Shown: positions 18,677 to 27,186 of the stretch, piece after piece
Layout: each line of letters opens with the position of its first letter
Numbering within the stretch: the stretch's first letter is position 1
Assembly (NCBI GenBank): GCA_012719345.1
Contig: JAAYAN010000116.1
Location: 1 to 64,000, forward strand
Reading direction: 5' to 3'
Source: Ignavibacteria bacterium
GTDB taxonomy: Bacteria > Bacteroidota > Ignavibacteria > Ignavibacteriales > Melioribacteraceae
DNA: 64,000 nucleotides
The notes under the pieces: generated by a model
The model's input: the letters and a program-made list of their open reading frames with translations, nothing else
The model's database searches: none
Told to the model about the DNA's origin: nothing
Position numbers and translations under genes: made by a program

Positions 18677-18719
18677 GACAAAGGCTTGCCCGGCTCTGAC
18701 GCGGAGGGGTTCGGAGAAT

Positions 18720-19060
18720 ATGAATGACAAAACACTATAATTAACCAGAATTCAAAGAGCGCCTCGGGCTTTTACGAAAGGAAATGACATTTTGTGAAAA
18801 GATAGTATGGACACATTTTCGAAAAAAGCAATTAAAAGTACGACTTTTATAGGAGCTATACACACCCCTTTTTCCCTTCTCAAGAGGGGACTTGTTTAAT
18901 TGACGGTGATGTTCATAATTTACCGGAATAAAAGGAATACGATTTAACACGCCAGAAATATTTAGAGAACTTCGGGGTAAGGTTTATAAGAATCACAAAT
19001 AAAGAATTAATTGGCAACCCGTATAAAGAGTTTGAAAATATTGAAAGTGGAATTGAGGGT
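18720..19060 (+). pseudogene. Decayed DUF559-type (Vsr-like) endonuclease gene
   Basis: Pieces of a DUF559 nuclease lie in three frames. ATG at 18720 reads MNDKTL then stops. In the next frame, 18748-18849 gives LLRKEMTFCEKIVWTHFRKK, typical of the family's N-terminal helix, then TAG. In the third frame, 18896-19060 gives LIDGDVHNLPE, a stop, then KYLENFGVRFIRITNKELIG, the family's C-terminal core strands. The middle strand that normally links these parts (KFRRQ to VDFYC in intact members) is missing. In its place is an unrelated CCCC-rich palindromic stretch at about 18853-18895. At least two frameshifts and one internal stop make it non-functional. Confidence 0.75.
18873..18890. repeat. Imperfect palindrome inside the DUF559 remnant
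   Basis: TCCCTTCT and AGAGGGGA are inverted around CA with one G-T pair. The surrounding CACCCCTTTTTCCC resembles the arms of the palindromes at 18606-18676. It sits exactly where the coding core of the nuclease is lost, which suggests insertion of such an element. Confidence 0.45.
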
Positions 19061-19134
19061 TTAATACCAGAAGTTTTTGCCTGCCGCGGGTCATTCCGTG
19101 GCGTACAAAGTGACGGCGGGCTATCAAAACGCCG

Positions 19135-20487
19135 TTATTCAGCTTTAGGTGAAGTATTTAATAATTTTTTCAAGTTAGTTTTTATTCTGAAAATAAAGAA
19201 TACTGCTGCAAATACAAGTCCAACCGAAAGGGCAATCCAAATTCCTGCAACACCCCAATTTATAACAAAACCAAGATAATAGCTTAACGGAATGCTAATT
19301 ATCCAGTAGCAGATAAAAGCTATAATCATCGGGATTTTAACATCAACCATTCCACGTAAAATTCCTAACGAAACGGCTTGCGCCCCGTCAAAAATCTGGA
19401 AAAATGCAGCAATAATCAGCAGTGAAGATGCAATTGAAATAACTTCAGTATCATTAACAAAAATATACGGTAAAATATTTTTGAGAATTATAAAAAGCAC
19501 GCCGAAACAAAACATCAAAGAAACTCCCATCAAAAGAGCAACATAGGCCGTTTTTTTTAGTTCGGTATAATTTTCCCTGCCCAATTCGTTCCCCACTCTT
19601 ATTGTTGCCGTAGAGGCAATTCCAATTGTAGTTAAAAAAGTGAATGATGCAAGACTTAAAGCAATTTGATGAGCTGCAAGAGCTTTGGCGCTTATCCATC
19701 CTACCATTACGGCAGCAAGTGAAAACGCACCGACTTCAAAAAACATTTGCAAAGAGGTAGGTGCACCCACCTGAAAAATTTTTCTCATAACTTTTGCACT
19801 TATTTCTTTGAACTGTATGTAAGGATTATAAACCTTAAACCTGTCAGATTTAGTTACGTACAGCATAATTGCAACCGCAACAAAAATCCTTGTAATTAAT
19901 GTTGCATAACCTGCGCCGTCAAGTTCAAGCCGCGGCATCCCGAATTTCCCGGTAATTAATATCCAATTACCGGCAGCATTAATAAAATTAGCTAAAAAAT
20001 TTACAACCGTTGGCGGAATTGTTTCTCCAAGTCCGTCAAGAAACTGCCTGTAACTTTGAAAAATCATTAACGGGAAAACAGAAAAACTTACTATTCTCAT
20101 ATAGGAGGAAGCGAGATTAACAACTTCCTCGGGCTGATCAAGATATTCTAAATAGAAAGAAACTGTATAACTTGCCGCAAACAAAAAAAATGAAAAGAAT
20201 AAATTGACAATTAAGGAATTCCGCAATAAAATGCCGCAATATTTTTTATTGCCCCCGCCTTTTGCTATTGCCACAAGGGGAGTTATTGCCACGCTCATTC
20301 CTATTCCTAAAACAAGAATAATAATGAATAAACTGTTTACCAATGATGAAGCAGCAAGGGGAACAGGACCTACCAGTTTGCCAACCATCGCGCTGTCAAC
20401 AATTCCCAGCATCATATGAAAAATGAAACCGAGTGAAATGGGAACAGATAGTTTAATTGTCTCTTTTAAGTGATATTTAATATTCAT
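19135..20487 (-). CDS. MATE family multidrug exporter
   Basis: At 450 residues with twelve predicted membrane helices in two similar halves, this is a complete MATE (NorM/DinF-type) antiporter. Marks include SVPISLGFIFHMMLGIVDSAMVGKLVGP at the N terminus (helix 1-2), QAVSLGILRGMVDVKIPM, and QIALSLASFTFLTTIGIASTATIRVGN in the middle. It would expel organic cations or drugs using Na or proton gradients. The neighbouring plus-strand pseudouridine synthase gene diverges from it. It ends about 75 bp beyond the DUF559 remnant, so it flanks the accessory island on the right. Confidence 0.92.
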   Translation of the reverse strand: MNIKYHLKETIKLSVPISLGFIFHMMLGIVDSAMVGKLVGPVPLAASSLVNSLFIIILVLGIGMSVAITPLVAIAKGGGNKKYCGILLRNSLIVNLFFSFFLFAASYTVSFYLEYLDQPEEVVNLASSYMRIVSFSVFPLMIFQSYRQFLDGLGETIPPTVVNFLANFINAAGNWILITGKFGMPRLELDGAGYATLITRIFVAVAIMLYVTKSDRFKVYNPYIQFKEISAKVMRKIFQVGAPTSLQMFFEVGAFSLAAVMVGWISAKALAAHQIALSLASFTFLTTIGIASTATIRVGNELGRENYTELKKTAYVALLMGVSLMFCFGVLFIILKNILPYIFVNDTEVISIASSLLIIAAFFQIFDGAQAVSLGILRGMVDVKIPMIIAFICYWIISIPLSYYLGFVINWGVAGIWIALSVGLVFAAVFFIFRIKTNLKKLLNTSPKAE

Positions 20488-20598
20488 TGGAATAAAAAGG
20501 TGTTAACAATATTTTTTAGAATCCGACTGCAAAGTAACGGAATAATTAAGGAAAAATTAAATGTAAATAATAGTATTTCTTATATTGCACCGATAAAT

Positions 20599-21153
20599 AT
20601 GAAAAAAAATACTAATAACATAATAATCCTATTCAATAAACCTTATTTGGTGGTTTCGCAGTTTACGGGCGAAGGAGTAAAAAAAACATTAGCGGAATAT
20701 ATAAAAATACCGGGTGTTTATCCTGCCGGCAGACTAGATTACGATAGTGAAGGGCTGCTTGTTTTAACAAATTCAGGAGCTTTGCAAAATAAAATTTCTT
20801 CTCCGGAATATAAATTGCCTAAAACCTACTTAGCTCAAGTAGAAAATGAAATTACCGAGAAAAGTCTGGATAACCTGAGAAAAGGAGTTTTATTAAAAGA
20901 CGGATTAACAAAACCTGCAAGTGTTAGAAAAATAACTCCTCCGGATATTTGGGAAAGATTTCCGCCGATACGTGAACGCAAAAATATACCTGTAAGCTGG
21001 CTGGAAATTAAAATAACCGAAGGCAAAAACAGGCAGGTCCGGAGAATGTGCGCATTAGTGGGAAATCCTGTTTTACGGTTAATTCGTTTTTCGGTAGGGA
21101 ATTGGTCAATTGAAAATATCAAACCTGGTGAATATAAAATTATAAAAATATAA
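20599..21153 (+). CDS. rluE: RluE-like 23S rRNA pseudouridine synthase
   Basis: This 184-residue protein belongs to the RsuA/RluB/E/F group of pseudouridine synthases but lacks an S4 RNA-binding domain, as RluE does. The catalytic aspartate is D47 in PAGRLDYDSEGLLVLTN. Further motifs are LPKTYLAQVE and EGKNRQVRRMCALVGNPVLRLIR. By homology it would modify a uridine in 23S rRNA (U2457 in E. coli). I chose ATG 20599; the frame runs open up to 20470, but the extra 43 residues are not conserved-looking and cross the MATE promoter region. Confidence 0.88.
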   Translation: MKKNTNNIIILFNKPYLVVSQFTGEGVKKTLAEYIKIPGVYPAGRLDYDSEGLLVLTNSGALQNKISSPEYKLPKTYLAQVENEITEKSLDNLRKGVLLKDGLTKPASVRKITPPDIWERFPPIRERKNIPVSWLEIKITEGKNRQVRRMCALVGNPVLRLIRFSVGNWSIENIKPGEYKIIKI

Positions 21154-21157
21154 TACT

Positions 21158-22123
21158 TCAGGACTGCCGGTTTTTAATCTCCTCAATCAAATTGGGCAGC
21201 ACCTCCATTGCATCGCCGATAATTCCAAAATCGGCATACCGGAAAATCGGCGCATCTTTATCTTTGTTTATTGCTATTATTTTTTTAGAATTTCTCATTC
21301 CTGCCAAATGCTGTACTGCTTCCGAAATTCCAACGGCAATATATAAATCGGGTGAAACAGATATGCCGGTTTGCCCTACCTGCTCGCTTTGCGGTCTCCA
21401 GCCGGCATCAACCGCTGCCCTGGAAGCTGCAGCCGAGCCGCCTAAAAAAGAGGCAAGTTCTTCAATCAATCTGAAGTTTTCGGGAGAAGTCATACCTCTT
21501 CCGCCGGCTACAATTACTTTCGAATCGGATAGATTTCCGATATTATTTGCGGAAATATTTTTTATCAGATAATTGTTTATTTGAGGAGCTGATTTATTTA
21601 CACTAATTTCATAAGGAGAAACCAGATTTCCGGCTACTGAAAAAGCATTGAAACGGAGAGTAAAAAGTTTAATAGAACTGCTTGCTTTAATTTCGGCAAC
21701 AGCTTTGCCCGAATACACATTTTTTTTAGCTTTAATTTCGTTATCCGAAATTATAAATCCGGTACAGCCGGTAACAATTCCGCTGTTAGTTTTTGCGGAA
21801 ATAAATGAAGCAAGCTCTTTTCCGAAAAACGTATCTCCGAAAAGAATAATTTCCGTATCGGTGTTAAGGACAAAATTCAGCAGAATATTCTGGCAATTAA
21901 AAGAAAAAGGATTTTTAAAACTGTCATCCTCAATAACAGTAAGGGTAAAATCCGAATTTGATTTTATTGAGGTTTTATCAAAATTCTTGCTGCAAAATAT
22001 TACAGCTTCAATTTGCCGGTTGCTATCCTTATTTATATGACCGGCAGCTGCCAGTAATTGTAAGGAAATCTCTTTAATCTTATCATTGTCCTGTTCGAGA
22101 ACAGCAATTATTTTTTTACCCAA
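21158..22123 (-). CDS. etfA: Electron transfer flavoprotein alpha subunit, pair 1
   Basis: The C-terminal FAD-binding domain is clear over the last 120 residues: GGRGMTSPENF, AAASRAAVDAGW, QVGQTGISVSPDLYIAVGISEAVQHLAGM and GDAMEVLP. The N-terminal half is the diverged alpha/beta domain with TGCTGFIIS. The 321 residues fit EtfA. The start is TTG at 22123, six bases behind AGGAG. It lies nine bases after etfB of the same pair. Together they carry electrons from flavin dehydrogenases. No dehydrogenase gene is adjacent here, unlike for the second pair at 29416-31331. Confidence 0.92.
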   Translation of the reverse strand: MGKKIIAVLEQDNDKIKEISLQLLAAAGHINKDSNRQIEAVIFCSKNFDKTSIKSNSDFTLTVIEDDSFKNPFSFNCQNILLNFVLNTDTEIILFGDTFFGKELASFISAKTNSGIVTGCTGFIISDNEIKAKKNVYSGKAVAEIKASSSIKLFTLRFNAFSVAGNLVSPYEISVNKSAPQINNYLIKNISANNIGNLSDSKVIVAGGRGMTSPENFRLIEELASFLGGSAAASRAAVDAGWRPQSEQVGQTGISVSPDLYIAVGISEAVQHLAGMRNSKKIIAINKDKDAPIFRYADFGIIGDAMEVLPNLIEEIKNRQS

Positions 22124-22132
22124 ATGGAGCTC

Positions 22133-22876
22133 CTAAAAATCTTTTGATTCATTTTTCAAAAAGTCAGCTAATTCTTTTACAGAATCTTTGCTGTAATTTA
22201 AAATCTTGCAGACTTTCTTTTCCGAAGATATTTTATAACTTGAAATATCGCAGAAACTTTTGGCAGAATCAGCAGCTATTTCCTCAATCGGTATTTTTTT
22301 TGCATTCATTATTCCCTTTAACGAGGCATATCTTGGTTCGTTCAAACCCTTTTGCGTTGTAATAATTGCAGGACTTGATGTTTCCAAAGACATCACTCCG
22401 TTATCTGTCTGAATTTCCGCGCAAATCGTTTTTTGTGTGATATCTAATTTTACCGCGGGCGGTAAGTAATTAAAATCCAAAATATCTGCAACAATTTTTC
22501 CTGTAACAGCACTGTCAAAGTCAACTTTCTGTTTGCCGAAAAAAACCAAATCAAAATTTCTTTTTTTAATTTCGGATGCCAGCATTTTTGCTACGGATAA
22601 TGAATCAATCCGGTCATCCGTTTTTAATAGAACTGCGTAATCACATCCGATTGCAAGTGCCTTTCGAATAATTTCTTTATTTTGTTCATCGCCAACACTT
22701 ATAACGCATATTTCACCGCCTAGTTTTTCTTTGGTCCTAACAGCTTCTTCAACAGCGTACTCATCATAAGGATTTATAATATATTTTCCGGTAAATGATA
22801 ATGAAGTATTATCCTCGCTGATTATAAGTTCAGATTCTGTTTCGGGAACTTTATCTATGCATACACCGATTTTCAC
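22133..22876 (-). CDS. etfB: Electron transfer flavoprotein beta subunit, pair 1
   Basis: EtfB marks include VKIGVCIDKVPETE at the start, NPYDEYAVEEAVR, CVISVGDEQNKEIIRKALAIGCDYAVLL and FVFFGKQ-like DLVFFGKQKVDFDSAVTG. In the last of these the usual DDDxxQTG AMP-loop is altered to VDFDSAVTG. The start is GTG at 22876, six bases behind AAAGGA; an in-frame upstream reading to 22909 would hide this site. The resulting 247 residues match a typical EtfB. The altered loop differs from the second pair's DGDTAQVGP, so cofactor or partner may differ. It diverges from the histidine kinase gene. Confidence 0.9.
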   Translation of the reverse strand: MKIGVCIDKVPETESELIISEDNTSLSFTGKYIINPYDEYAVEEAVRTKEKLGGEICVISVGDEQNKEIIRKALAIGCDYAVLLKTDDRIDSLSVAKMLASEIKKRNFDLVFFGKQKVDFDSAVTGKIVADILDFNYLPPAVKLDITQKTICAEIQTDNGVMSLETSSPAIITTQKGLNEPRYASLKGIMNAKKIPIEEIAADSAKSFCDISSYKISSEKKVCKILNYSKDSVKELADFLKNESKDF

Positions 22877-22986
22877 AATAATCCTTTGAAATATTAAAAT
22901 AAAGAGCAAATTTAAGTATATACAACAAAAAATAAAATTAAAATAAGAAGAAGTTATTTCGATAATTACTAAAAAATTCTTATTCT

Positions 22987-24213
22987 ATGGATAAAAAGAA
23001 ACCTTCTGTTAACCAGCTTGAAAAGCAGATTAAAATTTTAACTGCACGCGTTAAGGAACTTGAAAAAGAAGAATTGATGCGTACAAAAACAATGAAAGCT
23101 TTAAGCGAAAGCAACGACCGTTTCAGTTCCTTGATAGAAGAAGCTCCGGATGCCATAATTCTTGTAGACCCTAACACTGGTATGGTCCTTTATGCAAATC
23201 CTTTTGCTTCTGAACTATTAAAAGGCGAACACGATGAAATTGTAGGAAAATTTCAAAATGATCTTTTCCCGCAGAATGATAACGAAGAATATTTGCGTGA
23301 ATTTAAAACAGAAGAAAAAAGCCTTTATGTAAAAAAATATCCGAGAAGATTTGAAAATAAAATTAAACGCTGCGACGGTGTTGAAATTCCTGTTGAAGCA
23401 GCTGCAAAAACACTTTTAGTTGATGGCGATCTTTTGCTTATGTGCATCTTAAGGGATATGTCAGTTCATAAAAAAATGGAAGACGATTTAAGGAATGCAA
23501 AGATTAAAGCTGAAATGTCGGATAAGCTTAAAAGTGATTTCCTTTCTCAAATTTCGCACGAAGTCCGTACACCTATAAATACAATTGTTAATTTTACAAA
23601 TATTTACCGAGAAGAAATATTATCTAAATTCAGTCGGGAAGAAGCTGAAGAAATAGATTACGGTTTTAAAGTAATTGACAAAGCGGCAAACAGACTAATC
23701 CGAACTATCGATTTGATGGTTAACTTATCGGAAGTATCAAGCGGCACATACGCAGGAAGACCCGAAATAATTGATTTGGTAAAGGATATTATCAACCCTC
23801 TTGCAAAAAAATATTCTGATTTATGCTTAACGAAAAAAATAAACTTTGAAATTGAAAATCAAACAAGAGCTGTTGTAACAGCCGATATCTTTTCGATAAA
23901 GCAAATATTTGAAAATATTTATAATAACTCAGCACGCTTTACTGAAAATGGAGTTATAAGAACTACTATTTTAAAAGAAAAAGAAAAAATATCAGTTGTT
24001 ATTTCCGATACAGGAATAGGTATATCAAAAGAGTATTTGCCTTATGTATTTGATACGTTTTCTCAGGAAGAACAAGGATATACAAGAAGCTTTGAAGGTA
24101 ATGGATTAGGTTTGGCCTTAGTTAAAAAATACTGCGAACTCAATAAAATTAATATTACGATAAAAAGTGTTAAAGGTCAGGGTACAGAAGTAATTTTAAC
24201 TTTTAATAGATAA
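22987..24213 (+). CDS. PAS-domain sensor histidine kinase
   Basis: This 408-residue protein starts with a coiled coil (about 5-40), then a PAS domain (about 43-165, with FSSLIEEAPDAIILVDPNTG). A HisKA dimerisation helix has phospho-histidine H191 in SQISHEVRTPIN. The HATPase_c domain has an N-box around NIYNNSARFTENG, a G1 box SDTGIGISKEY and a G2 box GNGLGLALVKKY. There are no membrane helices, so it is cytoplasmic. No response regulator lies beside it. It diverges from the first ETF pair and precedes the LIM-peptidase gene by 63 bp. Confidence 0.93.
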   Translation: MDKKKPSVNQLEKQIKILTARVKELEKEELMRTKTMKALSESNDRFSSLIEEAPDAIILVDPNTGMVLYANPFASELLKGEHDEIVGKFQNDLFPQNDNEEYLREFKTEEKSLYVKKYPRRFENKIKRCDGVEIPVEAAAKTLLVDGDLLLMCILRDMSVHKKMEDDLRNAKIKAEMSDKLKSDFLSQISHEVRTPINTIVNFTNIYREEILSKFSREEAEEIDYGFKVIDKAANRLIRTIDLMVNLSEVSSGTYAGRPEIIDLVKDIINPLAKKYSDLCLTKKINFEIENQTRAVVTADIFSIKQIFENIYNNSARFTENGVIRTTILKEKEKISVVISDTGIGISKEYLPYVFDTFSQEEQGYTRSFEGNGLGLALVKKYCELNKINITIKSVKGQGTEVILTFNR

Positions 24214-24276
24214 TTTTACGGATTTAATTCCCAGATTTATTTAAATTTTCTATCATATTAATAAAATATAATAAAC

Positions 24277-25353
24277 ATGCACAATCCCTTAAAATTACTA
24301 CTCTTAATTTGGTCGCTTCTTATTATTACATCTAATTATGCTCAGAATATAATTTGCAGCGGATGTAATAAAAAGATTGAAGGAACATATCTGAAAATTG
24401 ATAATAAGTATTTTCATTCCCAATGCTTTATCTGTGAAAAATGCGGTAAAATGATTGAAGGAAATTATCATAAAGAATCTAATAAGTATTACCATTCTTC
24501 TTGTTATGCCGAGGTATTTATAGGGAAATGCGAAGTATGCAAGAAAGCGATTGAATCGGAATACATTGTAAAAGACGGGAAAAAATACCATCCCGAATGT
24601 TTTAATGAAAGGGTAGCACTAAAATGCAGTATTTGCCGCGAAGTTATAAACGATGAATATTTTAATGACTTTTACGGGAATTCGTATCACGCTATTCACG
24701 AAAAAGAATATCCCAAATGCGATAATTGCAGACGGCTGATTTGCAGTGCAATTACTGGCGGAGGGAAAGTTATATCCGACGGAAGAAACTTGTGCAATAT
24801 TTGCTTAAAAAATGCTGTTAAATCCGAAAAAGAAATAAATAATCTTTATAAAAAAGTTTTATCCCAATTGAACAAAGACGGATTTAAAATTATTACTAAA
24901 GATATAAAAATATTTTCTGCCGATAGAAAGATACTGAAAAAAGCTGCCGGTGATAGCTATATGGAAAATATGAAAGGTTTTTGTGTTTCGGATAAAAAGA
25001 CGATTATCGGTTTGGCAAAAAACAAATCCTGGACAAAGCACTCAATATATATATTGAATAATATTCCTGCTGTATTTATAGAATCTACAATTGCTCACGA
25101 GTTAATGCATATATGGATAACGCAAAATACAAAAGGGGAGCAGGATGATGATTTTATTGAAGGTAGCTGTAACTATTTAAGCTATCATTATCTGCGGAAC
25201 AATAATTCGGAAGATGCAAAAGTTATTAAAGAATTTATTATGAAAGATAATAGTATAATTTACGGTGATGGTTTCAGGAAAGTTTATAAAAAAATGAAAG
25301 GTATGCCGCTTAACCATTTATTCAGTTTATTACGACAGAGAAAAAGTATTTAA
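24277..25353 (+). CDS. Secreted LIM-domain zinc metallopeptidase, DA1-like
   Basis: A signal peptide (1-22, cleaved near NYAQ) leads into zinc fingers. The first LIM domain has C27, C30, H47, C50, C53, C56, H73 and C76 with spacing C-x2-C-x16-H-x2-C-x2-C-x2-C. A second, partly degenerate LIM starts with C85, C88, H105 and C108, then C117, C120 and H138. Another cysteine group is at C148, C151, C173 and C176. From about residue 190 comes a peptidase domain with HELMH at 274-278 and a likely third ligand E295 in DDFIEGS. LIM plus HExxH plus EG is the layout of plant DA1 peptidases and their bacterial relatives. The target is unknown. Confidence 0.85.
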   Translation: MHNPLKLLLLIWSLLIITSNYAQNIICSGCNKKIEGTYLKIDNKYFHSQCFICEKCGKMIEGNYHKESNKYYHSSCYAEVFIGKCEVCKKAIESEYIVKDGKKYHPECFNERVALKCSICREVINDEYFNDFYGNSYHAIHEKEYPKCDNCRRLICSAITGGGKVISDGRNLCNICLKNAVKSEKEINNLYKKVLSQLNKDGFKIITKDIKIFSADRKILKKAAGDSYMENMKGFCVSDKKTIIGLAKNKSWTKHSIYILNNIPAVFIESTIAHELMHIWITQNTKGEQDDDFIEGSCNYLSYHYLRNNNSEDAKVIKEFIMKDNSIIYGDGFRKVYKKMKGMPLNHLFSLLRQRKSI

Positions 25354-25355
25354 AA

Positions 25356-25556
25356 TTAAGCAATATATTCAAATGTTGAATTAGGACTTTTAGGTGTAAC
25401 CTGCTGTGGCTGATTAGATATAAGCATATTAATAATCTGCTGATCCATTTCCATTTGATTTTTTAATATTTTAAAACCGATATTAGATAGAACGTTGTTT
25501 CCTTGCTCAATATTTTTAAGCATTTCGGTATATATATGAGTATCAGTTATTTCCAT
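25356..25556 (-). CDS. Small YjfB-like protein (putative motility family)
   Basis: Reading from ATG 25556 gives 66 residues: MEITDTHIYTEML, a helix with NIGFKILKNQMEMDQQIINMLI, and a polar tail with Q and P residues. The pattern of a short amphipathic helix pair with a Q-rich end resembles the YjfB putative motility family, whose function is unknown. No flagellar genes are in the window. A longer reading from 25589 is less likely. No clear Shine-Dalgarno site is visible, so the gene call is only moderate. It converges on the LIM-peptidase gene with a two-base gap. Confidence 0.5.
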   Translation of the reverse strand: MEITDTHIYTEMLKNIEQGNNVLSNIGFKILKNQMEMDQQIINMLISNQPQQVTPKSPNSTFEYIA

Positions 25557-25710
25557 GTCACTTTTTTTTAATATTATCGAAATTAGCATTAAAAAGTTTA
25601 ATGCTATAATTATTACAATAATTAAAACTTTGTAAAAAAAAAAAAGATTAGTAAGTTTTCGGATACAAAAATAAAAATTATTCTATTATTAAATTTAATG
25701 AGGTTAAAGA

Positions 25711-26010
25711 ATGGCTGTTTTAATTACAGATGAATGTATTTCTTGCGGCGCTTGCGAAGCAGAATGTCCTAATGAAGCTATTTATGAAGCTGGAACTCCC
25801 TGGGTTTTAGGCGGAAAAGAAAATCCTGCATTATCGGATGATTATACTTATGTGGTTCCTGATAAATGTACTGAATGCGTTGGTTTTTATGATGAACCTC
25901 AGTGTATTTCTGCTTGTCCTACTGAAGCGATTATATTGGATCCTAACAGAAAGGAAACTAAAGAAGAACTTATGGCAAAGAAAGAAAAACTTGATCAGAT
26001 TGGAAGATAA
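25711..26010 (+). CDS. 2[4Fe-4S] dicluster ferredoxin
   Basis: This 99-residue protein has two cluster motifs. Cluster 1 uses C9, C12, C15 and C19 (CISCGACEAEC). Cluster 2 uses C53, C56, C65 and C69 (CTECVGFYDEPQC), with the long C-x8-C gap of the Allochromatium/YfhL-type ferredoxins. Low-potential ferredoxins of this type take part in anaerobic redox steps. A strong two-way terminator follows at 26031. The nearby ETF genes make a redox link possible, but nothing here shows a direct partner. Confidence 0.93.
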   Translation: MAVLITDECISCGACEAECPNEAIYEAGTPWVLGGKENPALSDDYTYVVPDKCTECVGFYDEPQCISACPTEAIILDPNRKETKEELMAKKEKLDQIGR

Positions 26011-26030
26011 GATTATCTATTTGATGAAAC

Positions 26031-26058
26031 AAAAAACCCCGGCAATCCGGGGTTTTTT
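26031..26058. terminator. Bidirectional rho-independent terminator
   Basis: AAAAAACCCCGG (26031-26042) and CCGGGGTTTTTT (26047-26058) form a perfect 12-bp stem with a CAAT loop. The A and T tracts let it work from both sides, ending the ferredoxin transcript and the convergent sigma factor transcript. Confidence 0.9.
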
Positions 26059-26062
26059 GTTA

Positions 26063-26923
26063 TCAGCCTAAATAGGCAATTAAATTTTTACTTCTCGAAG
26101 TATGTCTCAGGCGTCTTAAAGCCTTTTCTTTTATCTGTCTCACTCTTTCACGGGTAAGATTAAGTATTTCGCCAATTTCTTCTAAAGTAGCAGAGTGTTC
26201 ACTGTTAAGTCCGAAATAAAGTCTGATGACTTTAGCTTCTTTTTCCGATAATGTTGAAATAGCTCTTTCAATATCATCTTTAAGAGATTCAGTCATTAAA
26301 CTTGTATCTGGTGAAGGCTGCTGATCGTTTGCCATAATATCCAGCAAACTGTTTTTGCTATCGTCACCTTGTCCGATAGGGGCATCAACTGATATATGCC
26401 TGCCCGAATTTTTTAGTGCATTGGCAACTTCGTCAATATCCATATCAAGTTTCTGAGCAATTTCAGAATTGCTGGGAATTCTTTCGTATTCTTGTTCGAG
26501 AGCAATAGAAGCTTTAACAACTTTGTTTAATTCGCCAACTCTGTTCAATGGCAGTCTTACCATTCTTGATTGATCGGCAATTGCCTGAAGAATTGACTGA
26601 CGGATCCACCATACAGCATAAGAAATAAATTTAAAACCTCTTGTTTCATCAAAACGTTTAGCAGCTTTAATTAATCCTAAATTACCTTCATTAATTAAAT
26701 CACTGAGCGATAAACCCTTATTTTGATATTGTTTGGCAACACTTACAACAAATCTTAAATTTGCTTTAACTAATTTTTCAAGTGCCAGCTGATCGCCTTC
26801 TTTAATTTTATTTGCAAGAATTATTTCTTCTTCAGGCGTTATTAAATCGACCTTGCCAATTTCTTGTAAATATTTGTCCAAAGACTGGCTTTCGCGGTTG
26901 GTGTATTGCTTAACTATTTGCAA
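26063..26923 (-). CDS. rpoD: Primary RNA polymerase sigma factor (RpoD/SigA family)
   Basis: At 286 residues this has the short form seen in Bacteroidota and relatives, lacking most of region 1.1 and the non-conserved insert. Region 1.2 starts at [20 protein letters not shown]. Region 2 has [37 protein letters not shown] and the -10 reading segment [11 protein letters not shown]. Region 3 is the ARIALE-like stretch. Region 4 ends with [28 protein letters not shown] for the -35 element. It is very likely the housekeeping sigma. A Crp-like palindrome lies about 170 bp upstream. Confidence 0.93.
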   Translation of the reverse strand: MQIVKQYTNRESQSLDKYLQEIGKVDLITPEEEIILANKIKEGDQLALEKLVKANLRFVVSVAKQYQNKGLSLSDLINEGNLGLIKAAKRFDETRGFKFISYAVWWIRQSILQAIADQSRMVRLPLNRVGELNKVVKASIALEQEYERIPSNSEIAQKLDMDIDEVANALKNSGRHISVDAPIGQGDDSKNSLLDIMANDQQPSPDTSLMTESLKDDIERAISTLSEKEAKVIRLYFGLNSEHSATLEEIGEILNLTRERVRQIKEKALRRLRHTSRSKNLIAYLG

Positions 26924-27092
26924 ATCAAATCCTCCTTGATTATTATCATAAATAAAAAAATTATTTTACTGCGGCAAAACAATTTTTGAATTTAGTAAGT
27001 CATATTTTCCTCAGAAAATTTTTATAAAATAACATTTAATTTACACAAATTATCGCAAAAAAGACAGCTAAATTGTAGTGCAAAATTTTATA

Positions 27093-27108
27093 TGTAATAT
27101 TAATCACT
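27093..27108. promoter_or_regulatory. Candidate Crp/Fnr-type site upstream of the sigma factor gene
   Basis: TGTAATATTAATCACT keeps the outer TGTAAT/ATCAC arms of the palindromes at 29196 and 49318, but its centre is not symmetric. It lies in the 263-bp gene-free gap 26924-27186, which otherwise shows only AT-rich promoter-like DNA. The match is weak by itself. Confidence 0.3.
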
Positions 27109-27186
27109 TTTAAATATTTTACGATAATTACCCGTTTATACTAATTAAGTATATAAAAAAGTTCAATAGTGATAAATAATAGCACA

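Larger units (their letters stand above)
18446..18719. other. Non-coding spacer with GC-rich palindromes
   Basis: I see no gene here. The first 100 bases are mixed; from about 18600 come two adjacent palindromes listed separately, then repeated words such as GAGGGGTTCGGAG leading into the broken nuclease gene. The GC-rich blocks stand out against the AT-rich chromosome. Confidence 0.5.

Noticed and set aside
18741-18950. Minus-strand 69-residue frame
   Set aside because: It is antisense to the DUF559 remnant, which has recognisable protein segments on the plus strand.
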